DNA from: Bradyrhizobium diazoefficiens
GTDB lineage: Bacteria > Pseudomonadota > Alphaproteobacteria > Rhizobiales > Xanthobacteraceae
Direction of reading: 5' to 3'
Assembly (NCBI RefSeq): GCF_018129965.1
Contig: NZ_JAFCKW010000019.1
Coordinates: forward strand, 34,728 to 98,727
Length of the DNA: 64,000 nucleotides
In this document: one piece after another, positions 44,235-52,262 of the stretch
Numbering within the stretch: position 1 is the stretch's first letter
Layout: each line of letters opens with the position of its first letter
Notes under the pieces: model-generated
What the model saw: the letters and a program-made list of their open reading frames with translations, nothing else
The model's database searches: none
What the model was told of the DNA's origin: nothing
Translations under genes and position numbers: made by a program

Positions 44235-44570
44235 ATGGCGAACATCGGCACCTTCACCAAGAACGAGGCTGGCGCATTTATCGGCGAAATCGTCACGCTC
44301 AGCTTCCAGGCCAAGAACGTCCGCCTCGTCCCCGAGACCAACCGGGCCAACGAGAACGCCCCGAGCCACCGCGCCTATGTCGGCCGGGCCGAGATCGGCG
44401 CCGCCTGGCCCAAGCGCTCCGCGGAACAGCGCGACTACCTCTCGGTCAAGCTCGACGATCCGAGCTTCAACGCTCCGATCTACGCGAACCTCTTCGACGA
44501 CGAGGAGGGCGGCAGCTACACCCTGATCTGGTCGCGCCCGCAGAAGGCTCGCACGGCTTCCGTCGATTGA
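44235..44570 (+). CDS. DUF736 protein, copy 1
   Basis: A 111-residue protein with the DUF736 signature: IGTFTKNEAGAFIGEIVTLS, then NAPSHRAYVGRAEIGAAW and YLSVKLDDPSFNAPIYANL. The family is found almost only with conjugative elements in alphaproteobacteria; role unknown, perhaps in DNA handling. The start at 44235 follows CAAGGAGAAT. The structured leader at 44057-44137 lies ahead. Copy 2 is at 48419. Confidence 0.88.
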   Translation: MANIGTFTKNEAGAFIGEIVTLSFQAKNVRLVPETNRANENAPSHRAYVGRAEIGAAWPKRSAEQRDYLSVKLDDPSFNAPIYANLFDDEEGGSYTLIWSRPQKARTASVD

Positions 44571-44583
44571 TCAATCCGCTCTC

Positions 44584-44611
44584 AGATGCCCCGCCGGGAG
44601 GCGGGGCATCT
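44584..44611. terminator. Strong hairpin downstream of DUF736 gene
   Basis: A 12-bp perfect stem, AGATGCCCCGCC (44584-44595) with GGCGGGGCATCT (44600-44611), and a GGGA loop. No T tract follows, so this may be a processing or stability hairpin, or a bidirectional pause site between two convergent genes. Confidence 0.6.
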
Positions 44612-44688
44612 CGCGCGCTCAAGGCGTCGCCTATCGACCGCGCGCGAAGCACGCGCGGCGAGGGCGTCCATCTTCAAAAGGGAAATTA

Positions 44689-44898
44689 CTACGCGGCCGC
44701 CCGCGCCGACGGGTCGCGCTGCGTCTCGACGCGCGTCTGAAAGGCATGATCGCAAGCGTCACAGCGCCAGTGCAGGATGACTCGATCCGCGCTGACGAAC
44801 GTAGCATGCTCGGCGGCGAACAGCGCCTCGCCGCAGGCCGGGCAGCCCCGAAACCCCATGAAGCGCGCAAATATCCGCAGGCGAGAATCTGTCGTCAT
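44689..44898 (-). CDS. Small zinc-ribbon protein
   Basis: A protein of 69 residues from MTTDSRLRIF (44898; a further start lies 9 codons up). Two CxxC pairs, CPACG (near residue 19) and CDACDH (near 46), make a zinc ribbon. The two pairs are separated by a strand-rich segment (HATFVSADRVILHW). Function unknown; it faces DUF736 tail to tail. Confidence 0.6.
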   Translation of the reverse strand: MTTDSRLRIFARFMGFRGCPACGEALFAAEHATFVSADRVILHWRCDACDHAFQTRVETQRDPSARAAA

Positions 44899-45088
44899 CG
44901 GCACCGGCTCCTCGGTGCACCGCATAAGCGCCCGGTGTGAAGACGACGTGACTTCTACGGTGAAGATTCAAGGTCTCTTTGTGGCGCAAGTCCGGGCGAA
45001 CGATGTCTTCGCAGCCGCAGCAAATCGCAGGATGCAATCTCCGCCCGCGATGTGATCTTGAGACCAGAGCCGATGCGACGCCGCCGGA

Positions 45089-45322
45089 TCAGGACTTGCC
45101 GCGCGACGGCTTCGACGCGCGCCGTAGCAGCGCATCGGGCTCGACACCGAGCACCTCGGCCAATTTTCCAACCATGTCGATGGTCGCGGCGTAAACGCCG
45201 CGTTCGAGCGAGCTGATATAGGTCCGGTCGACGTCCGCTTCATGCGCCAACGCCTCCTGCGACAGCCCCTTGGCATGCCGGGTCCGGCGCAGGTTGCGGG
45301 CGAACACCTCTCGAATCTCCAT
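45089..45322 (-). CDS. XRE-family regulator, QseC-like
   Basis: A 77-residue protein, almost entirely a helix-turn-helix (MEIREVFARNLRRTRHAKGLSQEALAHEADV, YISSLERGVYAA), from the ATG at 45322. It is divergent from the DUF2285 gene at 45558. This matches the QseC/QseM arrangement of ICEMlSymR7A, where QseC controls the bistable choice between silence and transfer. Functional identity is by position and family, so the name is not assigned. Confidence 0.75.
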   Translation of the reverse strand: MEIREVFARNLRRTRHAKGLSQEALAHEADVDRTYISSLERGVYAATIDMVGKLAEVLGVEPDALLRRASKPSRGKS

Positions 45323-45557
45323 TCGAAAAGTGTTCGTCTTGTAGGGTATTTCACTACGGAGTATACTCGACAAACCGATCCTGCTTGCCTCCTGGAATCC
45401 GACGGAATTCGGAGGCAGCCGGGACGCGGACCTCTTGACGATTTGCGGTAAAAGCCGGGCGACCTGTTAATGGCCCAAAAACTGTCATCGGTCCGAAGCA
45501 AGAGTGCCGTATTTTTGCGGTACGAATGTCGACAGATGACTGGCGCGAGTTTTCGCC
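45323..45557. promoter_or_regulatory. Divergent control region between QseC-like and QseM-like genes
   Basis: A 235-bp region with no gene. It holds operator-like pieces such as GTAGGGTATTTCACTACGG (45341-45359) with a following GTATAC, and a CCGTATTTTTGCGGTAC near 45508. By analogy these may be QseC sites and both promoters. Not proven. Confidence 0.5.
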
Positions 45558-45821
45558 ATGACAAAAATTGCCTTTGACGACCATCCCCCCGACCTGCCGC
45601 ATGTCACGCCTTACGACGAGCGGCACCTCAAGACCTACCTTCGGCTGCTTGATGCCGATGAGGAGGGGGCCGACTGGCGTGAGGTCGTGCAGGTGATTTT
45701 CGGTCTCGACGCGGAACGCGAGGCGGATCGCGCGCGTAGCGTGCATGACAGTCATCTTGCTCGCGCACGATGGATGACCAAGGCCGGATATCGTGACCTG
45801 CTCAAACCACCATTTCAATGA
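45558..45821 (+). CDS. DUF2285 protein, QseM-like antiactivator
   Basis: An 87-residue protein. Residues 23-84 (HLKTYLRLLDADEEG, WREVVQVIFGLD, HDSHLARARWMTKAGYRDLL) match the pattern of DUF2285, which also forms the end of FseA. In R7A the single-domain DUF2285 protein QseM binds FseA and TraR and blocks excision. Divergence from the XRE gene and placement 176 bp before the fseA-like gene support the same role. Family is secure; the function is inferred. Confidence 0.72.
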   Translation: MTKIAFDDHPPDLPHVTPYDERHLKTYLRLLDADEEGADWREVVQVIFGLDAEREADRARSVHDSHLARARWMTKAGYRDLLKPPFQ

Positions 45822-45881
45822 GTTGAGTAGGCGACGTTTTTCATGGCACCACGCCTATTCCATCACCTTTCGCTGATCGCG

Positions 45882-45893
45882 GTGTTGCAACAC
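45882..45893. promoter_or_regulatory. 12-bp palindrome upstream of fseA-like gene
   Basis: GTGTTGCAACAC is a perfect palindrome about 105 bp before the fseA-like start, with a second GTTGC just downstream. It could be an activator box for fseA; no regulator is assigned. Confidence 0.4.
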
Positions 45894-45997
45894 GCGTTGC
45901 AGCGACGGCGACTTCTGCACATCGACGATGCTTCCGGATACTCGGCGACGGGGAGGGGCATGCCTTTCTTGAGGCTGAGTAGCGCTGGAGTGGTCGC

Positions 45998-46775
45998 ATG
46001 CCGGATGATGAAAGTTGGCGGTCGCAAGATCCGTCCGCCTATCTCGATCGTGTGCAACGAGCGGGGTTCGCCTGGGAGTTTCTGAGGCGCAACCCCGATT
46101 ACCGCGATGATTACGAACGTATAAGCCGCGATGCGATAAGCGGCATCGCCATCGCGCCGGAGGCCGCCCTTGCGCTGGCCCAGCGCTGGGGGTTGAGTTT
46201 TCCCGTGCGACCCGATGCAACGCAGCGACCGCGCGCTGGTCTTGTGGGAGTTTACCGCGCTGCCAACCGCGACGATCGTGACGACAGCGCCGCCGGGCAG
46301 CGGATCGGAGATCACGCTCGATCGGATTCCACTGGCCCTCGAAAAGCAGCGCACAGACGGCCGTCACCTGCTGTGGCAGGGGCTAAACGACGACCAGCGG
46401 ATCTGGATTCTCCCCGGTACGAATCCGTCGGCACCGATCGCCGCCGTTATCCCGTTCGATACGCACGTGGCGCAACGCGTCGAAGCCGTCCTTCAAATCT
46501 GGCACCGCCTGACTGATGCCGAGGTGCGCCCGACAGCCTTGCCGCTAACCGTGCAACAGCGCCGCCGCTTGATCTTGATGCTGAGAGCACTTGACGGTCG
46601 CCAGCAACGGGCGACGTACCGCGATCTCGCTGCCACCCTGCTTGATCCCGATGTGCGGATCCAAAGCCGGCGCGACTGGCTGACCTCGTCCTATCGTTCG
46701 CAGATCATCCGACTGGTCAAAGACGCCGTCGGTCGGATGCAGGGCGGCTATCGCGACTTGCTCTCCGGCCAATAG
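45998..46775 (+). CDS. FseA-like excision activator encoded in two frames (+1 frameshift)
   Basis: Two overlapping frames encode one protein of ~258 residues. The first (from ATG 45998) has the DUF6499 pattern (WRSQDPSAYLDRV, FAWEFLRRNPDYRDDY, ALALAQRWGLSF). The second (+1 frame) opens after a stop at 46194-46196 and ends at 46775 with DUF2285 (RRLILMLRALDGRQ, then YRSQIIRLVKDAVGRMQGGYRDLL). In ICEMlSymR7A the same two parts are joined by +1 ribosomal frameshifting to make FseA, the activator of excision. The switch must lie between 46197 and about 46230; TTT-CCC-G at 46199-46205 is a plausible slip site. The 3' end is intact. Confidence 0.78.
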
Positions 46776-46972
46776 CTGCTGCGCGGTCCATCCTGCCACG
46801 CAGGGCGTTGGCGCCCGGGGAGCACGCCGCCGCGTCAGCGTTCCAGCGGTGAGGGGATGGTCGCAAACCCCGGCGGCATCTTCGGCATCCTCTTCCGCGC
46901 CTGAAATTCGCAATCGTGCGCCCAACACGCCGTCGATCCCCGATGGCGGCCGAACCTGCACCGGGCGCATCT

Positions 46973-47266
46973 ATGGCCGACAATTCCGGCAATTCGCAGC
47001 AACGCTATCTGCGCACCACCGAAGCGGCCCGGTTCCTCGGCCTGTCGGGTCGCACCTTGGAAAAGCACCGCACCTACGGCACCGGGCCGAGCTATCGCAA
47101 GCTCGGCGGCCGTGTCGTCTACGCCCTCGAAGACCTGCAGGCCTGGGCCGACATCGGTCTGCGCCAGTCAACGTCCGACCAAGGCAAGGGCGTCGTCCAT
47201 GCCGCCAAGCCGGTGAGCGGCTTGGGCCCGCTCGTCGGCGGCCGATCCCCGGTGAGGCGATCATAG
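46973..47266 (+). CDS. rdfS: RdfS-like excisionase (recombination directionality factor)
   Basis: A protein of 97 residues if it starts at MADNSGN (46973); an ATG at 46943 is also possible. The helix-turn-helix/winged core (RYLRTTEAARFLGLSGRTLEKHRTYGTGPSYRKLGGRVVY, then LEDLQAWADIG) closely fits RdfS proteins of rhizobial ICEs, which steer the integrase toward excision. It follows the fseA-like gene and precedes DUF2840 by 2 bp. The C-terminal tail is disordered. In R7A the rdfS promoter is FseA-activated. Confidence 0.8.
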   Translation: MADNSGNSQQRYLRTTEAARFLGLSGRTLEKHRTYGTGPSYRKLGGRVVYALEDLQAWADIGLRQSTSDQGKGVVHAAKPVSGLGPLVGGRSPVRRS

Positions 47267-47268
47267 CC

Positions 47269-47838
47269 ATGATCGCCCGCCGAGCAGACCCCGCAGAAAC
47301 TGCGCGTAGTGAGTCACCGGGTTTACTGAACGGCAGGCCCGCGCCGTGCGATCCGAGGACCACGCATCTCGCAATCGACCCGTTGACGCATGTCGAATTG
47401 ACCTGGCAAGCGAAGCGCATCGAACACCGCATCCGGTTTGGTCATCCCGTCGCCACCGCGCGGCTCGATCGTCATCGCCGCCGGGTGTCGTTCGCACCTG
47501 GTGCTATTTTCGCCGTCATGCGCTGGGCCGCCAACGACTTCGGCACTGTGCTCTCGCGCATCGACGTCCTCCGTGCAGTCCAGGCGGAGGAGTCCTTCAC
47601 GACGGTGCCGCTGGTGCAACCGGGTGGCGTCATCCTGCTCACGATCTCCGGTTGGCCGAAAGTCGAGCGGGTCTTGCAGGCGATCGACGGAGTCGAGGCG
47701 CTCGGCATCGACCCCGCCGACGCTGCGCCCGAACATTGGCATCACGTCCACAACCGCCTCAGCGTTGGCGATACGCCGCGCACTTACACGATGACGCGCC
47801 ATAAGGCATGGCTCAAACGGCGGCGAGTTGCGCCATGA
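47269..47838 (+). CDS. DUF2840 protein
   Basis: A protein of 189 residues from ATG 47269; family homology begins near HVELTWQAKRIEHRIRFG, so a later start is possible. Marks include VSFAPGAIFAVMRWAANDFGTVLSRIDVLRA and ILLTISGWPKVERVLQAIDGVE, then ALGIDPADAAPEHWHHVHNRL. The family is confined to conjugative loci next to traF; role unknown. Its stop overlaps traF (ATGA 47835-47838). An ORF in the same frame from 46849 is only an extension. Confidence 0.82.
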   Translation: MIARRADPAETARSESPGLLNGRPAPCDPRTTHLAIDPLTHVELTWQAKRIEHRIRFGHPVATARLDRHRRRVSFAPGAIFAVMRWAANDFGTVLSRIDVLRAVQAEESFTTVPLVQPGGVILLTISGWPKVERVLQAIDGVEALGIDPADAAPEHWHHVHNRLSVGDTPRTYTMTRHKAWLKRRRVAP

Positions 47839-48383
47839 CACCTCGCGCTGGGTATACCCTCGCTGCGTCACTCGCGGTCGCAAGTCTGCTCGCGACCCTC
47901 GGCGCGAACTCACCGCCACATTATATCTGGAATCTCACGCCGAGCGTTCCGCTTGGCCTTTACGCGGTGCAGTCGCCAGACCGTCTCTATGTCACCATGC
48001 TGGTCGTCGTGACGCCGCCGGAAGCGCTGGCGACGACGTTGGCGGAGGGCGGCTATCTGCCGCGCGGTGTGCCGCTCCTCAAACGCATCTTCGCCCTTTC
48101 CGGGCAAACCGTCTGTCGTTTCGGCGTGCGGATTACGGTTGACGGCATAGCCGCCGCGCCGGCGCGCGAGCGCGATCTGCGCGGCCATCCGCTGCCGGTC
48201 TGGCAAGGCTGCCGCCTGATCGCTGATGACGAAATCTTCCTCATGAATTGGGACGAGCCCGACAGCCTCGATGGCCGTTACTTCGGTCCGTTGCCGCGCA
48301 GCGCCGTCGTCGCGCGCGCGGTGCCGATCTGGACCGACGAGGCCGGCGACGGACGCTTCGCGTGGCGCGCCCCGACGCAATGA
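47835..48383 (+). CDS. traF: TraF-like conjugal S26 signal peptidase
   Basis: A 182-residue protein with an N-terminal membrane segment (TLAASLAVASLLATLG). The likely catalytic Ser is in NLTPSVPLGLY (near 36) and the Lys in PLLKRIFALSG (near 83), as in S26 peptidases of the TraF group, which mature pilin for the conjugative channel. ATG at 47835 within the DUF2840 stop. It is part of the rdfS-led transfer operon. Confidence 0.87.
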   Translation: MTPRAGYTLAASLAVASLLATLGANSPPHYIWNLTPSVPLGLYAVQSPDRLYVTMLVVVTPPEALATTLAEGGYLPRGVPLLKRIFALSGQTVCRFGVRITVDGIAAAPARERDLRGHPLPVWQGCRLIADDEIFLMNWDEPDSLDGRYFGPLPRSAVVARAVPIWTDEAGDGRFAWRAPTQ

Positions 48384-48418
48384 CACTTCGCTTTACCCAC
48401 CCAGCAACGGAGGCCACC

Positions 48419-48748
48419 ATGGCACAGATCGGCACCTTTACCCGCACCGTCGATGGATACACCGGCACCATCCGGACCTTCACGCTCAAACGCGATGTCA
48501 TCATCATCGTACCGGCCATCGCCAGCGAGACCGATAACGCGCCGAATTACCGCGTCCTTGCCGACGACGTGGAAATCGGCGCGGGATGGAAGCGCACTGG
48601 CGACAAAGCTGGCGATTATCTCTCGCTGCTGATCGACGATCCATCATTCGGCCAACCGATCCGCGCAAATTTGTTCCAGGTGGTGAGCGGCGGTGACACG
48701 TTCCATCTGATCTGGACCCGTCCATCGCGCCGCGCGCCGCGCGAGTGA
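48419..48748 (+). CDS. DUF736 protein, copy 2
   Basis: A 109-residue paralogue of the protein at 44235: IGTFTRTVDGYTGTIRTFTLKRD, then NAPNYRVLADDVEIGAGW and YLSLLIDDPSFGQPIRANL. The start follows ACGGAGGCC. It is in the operon between traF and the transglycosylase, 4 bp before the latter. Function unknown, tied to conjugation by family. Confidence 0.87.
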   Translation: MAQIGTFTRTVDGYTGTIRTFTLKRDVIIIVPAIASETDNAPNYRVLADDVEIGAGWKRTGDKAGDYLSLLIDDPSFGQPIRANLFQVVSGGDTFHLIWTRPSRRAPRE

Positions 48749-48752
48749 ATCC

Positions 48753-49481
48753 GTGGCGCCGCTCGCGAAGCCGCTGCGCGTTGCCGTGATCGTCACCGCA
48801 TCGCTTGCGGTCCTCATTCCCTTCACGGCCCGCAGCGAGACCGCGCCGGCACACGTCGCCGACGCCGTCGCGCCGTGGTCGCAATTCGTCAGCGAAGCGG
48901 CCGAGCGCTTTGCGATTCCTGCGGCATGGATACGTGCCGTGATGCGGGTCGAGAGCCACGGCAACGTCAAAGCCGTGTCGCCAAAAGGCGCGGTCGGGTT
49001 GATGCAGATCATGCCCGCCACTTACGCCGAACTGCGCGAGCGCTATGCGCTCGGTGCTGATCCTTACGATCCGCACGATAACATCGTCGCCGGTGCTGCC
49101 TACCTCCGTGAAATGCACGACCGCTTCGGCGCATCCGGATTCCTTGCCGCTTATAATGTCGGCCCGGCCCGCTACGAAGACAACCTTGCGACAGGCCGTC
49201 CGTTGCCCGACGAGACCCGCAACTACATCGCATCGCTGTCGCCGCTGCTGTCCGACGCGCAAACTGGCGACAACGCGACCGCAGCCGGCGAGCCGAACAC
49301 CTGGCGCGGGGCGTCGTTATTCGTCGCGCGGTCTCAGCACAAATCCTCGGACGCGCGCCTGTCGTTCACACCGCAATCGTCGCCCGTTGGACACGACCGC
49401 GGTGCTGTCGATCTGTCTGCGCTCGCGCCACTTCCCGGCGGCTTATTTGTCAAACAAGCACCTGCACCCGGCAAGCCATAA
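48753..49481 (+). CDS. Lytic transglycosylase of the conjugation system
   Basis: A 242-residue SLT-type muramidase with a signal peptide (AVIVTASLAVLIPFTARSETA). The catalytic Glu is in MRVESHGN (near residue 67), followed by GAVGLMQIMPATY, then AYNVGPARY. The C-terminal 80 residues are low complexity. It opens peptidoglycan for the channel (VirB1 role). GTG start, 4 bp after the DUF736 stop. Confidence 0.88.
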   Translation: MAPLAKPLRVAVIVTASLAVLIPFTARSETAPAHVADAVAPWSQFVSEAAERFAIPAAWIRAVMRVESHGNVKAVSPKGAVGLMQIMPATYAELRERYALGADPYDPHDNIVAGAAYLREMHDRFGASGFLAAYNVGPARYEDNLATGRPLPDETRNYIASLSPLLSDAQTGDNATAAGEPNTWRGASLFVARSQHKSSDARLSFTPQSSPVGHDRGAVDLSALAPLPGGLFVKQAPAPGKP

Positions 49482-49877
49482 TCCCACATCGTCGTTTTCG
49501 TGCTTTCTCGCGCAATCGCGTAAGCCAGGCTGGAGTTCCTGAGAACGCCAGCAAACGAGCGGAGGACGGCAAGATTAAAGCAAACGGTGCCCTTCGGTGC
49601 CCGTTTGCAAAAAAGCGTTGTCTGCACATCGGTTAGCGCGAGGGGTCGACGCTTACTAGATGGCCGCGTTGCCGCCTTTGACAGTTTGGTGTTTGGTTTC
49701 AATGGTCGAGGCGGCGCTGATCCGTATTTGCTATCTCGGGACCACCAGATTATCAATGCGATTGCAACGACATTCGCATCGATTGCACTGCCGCCGATCT
49801 CCAGTATTTGCACGCGCGTCCGCGACGGTCGTCGGACGTAGCTTGCGTTTCGCTTTCGTGCCCGCATACTTTTCGGC
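49482..49877. other. Region between transglycosylase and relaxase, probable oriT region
   Basis: A 396-bp non-coding stretch holding a strong inverted repeat at 49580-49608 (listed separately) and A/T-rich tracts on both sides. ORFs here have no domains. Relaxases often act on an oriT directly upstream of their gene. Confidence 0.5.
49580..49608. other. oriT: Candidate origin of transfer (inverted repeat)
   Basis: Stem GCAAACGG (49580-49587) pairs with CCGTTTGC (49601-49608) around a 13-base loop that is itself partly paired (TGCC/GGTG). An A6 run follows at 49609-49614. It lies 270 bp before the relaxase gene. Position and shape fit an oriT; no nick site is proven, and a bidirectional terminator is the alternative. 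Confidence 0.45.
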
Positions 49878-51953
49878 ATGAGCGACGAGACCTCCGACTT
49901 CCGTATCCGCACTGGCCGCATCGGCAATCGCGGCTCCCGCGCCGGCGGACGCCCACGCTCCTTCATCGACCAGGTGCTGAAAGCGTCCGCCAAGGCGAAC
50001 GGCGCCGCGCTGACGCCAGCGCAATTCTCGAACCGCAGGCGCCGCGGTCCTGGCGCGGCGCGGCCCCGTAAAGGGAAGTGTTCCCGAATCGGCCGCGGGC
50101 AGGCTGCGGCCGATCGGCTGAAGCAGTCCGTCGATGGGCGAGGGCCCGGCAATCGGATGCGCCGCGTGATCGTGAAGGCGCGGATCGTCAAGCTCAAGGC
50201 TGGTAGCAAGCGCGTGGGCGCCCACCTGCGGTATCTCCAGCGCGACGGCACCACGCGTGATGGCACGCGCGGAACGCTCTACGGGCCGGGCACCGACACC
50301 GCCGATGGCCGTGAGTTTCTTGAGCGCTGCCGTGACGATCGCCACCAGTTCCGGTTCATTGTCGCGCCCGAGGATAGTGACCGCCTGCAGGACTTGCGCG
50401 GCTTTACCCGTGACGTGATGCGGCAGATGGAAGAAGATCTCGGCACAAAGCTCGATTGGGTCGCGATCGACCATTTTAACACCGGACATCCGCACAACCA
50501 CGTTGTCATCCGTGGCAAGGACGACCTTGGCAAAGATCTGATCATCGCCCAGGACTACATCACCGATGGCCTCCGCATCCGGGCTCAGGAGCGCGTCACT
50601 CTGGAGCTTGGCCCGGAGACCAATCTGGAATTGCGCCGCAAGCTGGAGGCCGAGATGACGGCCGAGCGCTTCACCCGGCTCGACCGCATCCTCGTCGAGG
50701 AGGTGTCGTCTCGACGGCTCGATCTACGGCCTGAATCCGGCCAGCTCCGAGCGGATCTCGACAAGACGCTGTTCGTCGGACGTCTCAAGAAACTGGAGCA
50801 ATACGGGCTAGCCACCGAGAGCGAACCTGGTGTTTGGTCATTCTCCGAGAAGCTGGAGCCTACGCTGCGCGAGCTCGGCGAGCGCGGCGACATCATCAAA
50901 GCGATCAATCGCGCACTTTCGGATCGTGGGGAGGAGCGCGCAGTCGGCAGCTACGTCCTGCATGACGCGACTGTGCCGGAGTCGGTCGTCGGCCAAGTCA
51001 TCGGCAAGCGCCTCGATGATGAGCTTGGCGAACGCATTGGTCTTGTCATCGATGGCGTCGATGGCCGCGTCCATCATGTGGCGCTGGCAGATGCTACAAA
51101 CAACGAGGTGCCGGCGGCGATGGGAAGCATCGTCCAGATCAGCCGTGAGGGGGTCTCCGGCCCGCGCGCGTCCGATCGGAACATCGTGGAAGTAGCTGGC
51201 ACCACCGGCATTTACCATCCGAGCGCGCATCTTGAACTCGTCGCGAGCGGTTCTATCCGCGCCCCCGGTGGTGATGCCGACGGCTACGTCCGCAGTCATG
51301 TCCGCCGGCTTGAAGCACTGCGTCGTGCCGGCATCGTGGAACGTATCGACGCTGACCGTTGGCGGATCCCCGAGGACCTTGCGTCTCGCGCTGCCGATTA
51401 TGACGCACGGCGCGGCGCGCAGGCTTCGGTTCGCATTCTCGCCACCCTTGATTTGGAACAGCAAATTGCCGGTGACGGTGCGAGCTGGCTCGATCGCGAA
51501 CTGGCTACGCGCCAGCGCACGCCGCTCACCGAAGCCGGATTCGGCCAGCAAGTCCGGCAGGCCATGGAGCGACGCAAGGCCACACTGCTCGAGCAGGGCC
51601 ATGCCTGGCGCGCACCGGACGGCAATATCCGCGCGCCACGCGATCTCGTCGCCCGGCTGGAACGCCAGGAAATTTCACGTGTCGGACCGCAAATGGCAGC
51701 CGCCCGTGGGCGTACATTCCAGCATGTCGGCGTCGGCGAACGTCTTAGTGGAACGTTGGTCGGCGGCGCCAATCTCGCCAGCGGACATTTTGCTATGATT
51801 GAGACATTCAGTGTGGATGGTGGTCTCGGCTTCAGTCTCGTGCCCTGGCAGTCCTTCCTCGACCAGCGCGTCGGCCAGCACATCACCGGCGTCATGCGTG
51901 ACAGCGGCGGCATCGACTGGACGGTTGGGCGACAGCGAGGATTGGGGTTGTGA
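49878..51953 (+). CDS. Relaxase (RlxS/VirD2-type, DUF3363)
   Basis: A 691-residue relaxase/mobilisation protein. After a basic N-terminus it has the VirD2-like relaxase domain, with the metal-binding histidines in DHFNTGHPHNHVVIRG near residue 195-212 and a Tyr-rich segment (GAHLRYLQRDG) near 115 that may hold the nucleophile. DUF3363 covers the C-terminal part (GTLVGGANLASGHFAMIETFSVDGGLGFSLVPW). It would nick oriT and pilot the strand. Its 5' neighbour is the candidate oriT. Homologous in type and position to rlxS of ICEMlSymR7A. Confidence 0.87.
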   Translation: MSDETSDFRIRTGRIGNRGSRAGGRPRSFIDQVLKASAKANGAALTPAQFSNRRRRGPGAARPRKGKCSRIGRGQAAADRLKQSVDGRGPGNRMRRVIVKARIVKLKAGSKRVGAHLRYLQRDGTTRDGTRGTLYGPGTDTADGREFLERCRDDRHQFRFIVAPEDSDRLQDLRGFTRDVMRQMEEDLGTKLDWVAIDHFNTGHPHNHVVIRGKDDLGKDLIIAQDYITDGLRIRAQERVTLELGPETNLELRRKLEAEMTAERFTRLDRILVEEVSSRRLDLRPESGQLRADLDKTLFVGRLKKLEQYGLATESEPGVWSFSEKLEPTLRELGERGDIIKAINRALSDRGEERAVGSYVLHDATVPESVVGQVIGKRLDDELGERIGLVIDGVDGRVHHVALADATNNEVPAAMGSIVQISREGVSGPRASDRNIVEVAGTTGIYHPSAHLELVASGSIRAPGGDADGYVRSHVRRLEALRRAGIVERIDADRWRIPEDLASRAADYDARRGAQASVRILATLDLEQQIAGDGASWLDRELATRQRTPLTEAGFGQQVRQAMERRKATLLEQGHAWRAPDGNIRAPRDLVARLERQEISRVGPQMAAARGRTFQHVGVGERLSGTLVGGANLASGHFAMIETFSVDGGLGFSLVPWQSFLDQRVGQHITGVMRDSGGIDWTVGRQRGLGL

Positions 51954-52262
51954 GGAATGCCCGATAGCGTCGCCCTAGGCGCCGCTTCTTATCAGGACCA
52001 GGAAGGGAATAACCACAGCCTCGCGACAGACCGACCTTTTTGATTCTCCATGCCAGATGAATCGAACGAGATTGCTTCTTCCGGATGGCGAGCTTGCTGC
52101 CGCCGACGAGGCGCGCTGCCATCCCGACGTCCAGGCGACAGTCTGCTGAGTCAGTAATTGCACGCCAGGTCGGCCGATCATACGATCGGCGTGCTCCCCA
52201 TCTTGCTTTGCAATGCGTCGACAGCTTCCGTGACGGCCAGCCGTTCCGTCAGGAGTAAGCCA
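51954..52262. other. Intergenic region with hairpin before traG
   Basis: A 309-bp stretch with no gene. A perfect inverted repeat GCCGATC-ATAC-GATCGGC lies at 52173-52190, about 70 bp before traG. The ribosome site of traG (AGGAG) is at 52251-52255. Confidence 0.5.

Noticed and set aside
49580..49608. Reading the hairpin as a plain terminator of the transglycosylase gene
   Set aside because: It is followed by A6 rather than T on the plus strand, so it does not fit a plus-strand intrinsic terminator, although it could serve a minus-strand transcript.
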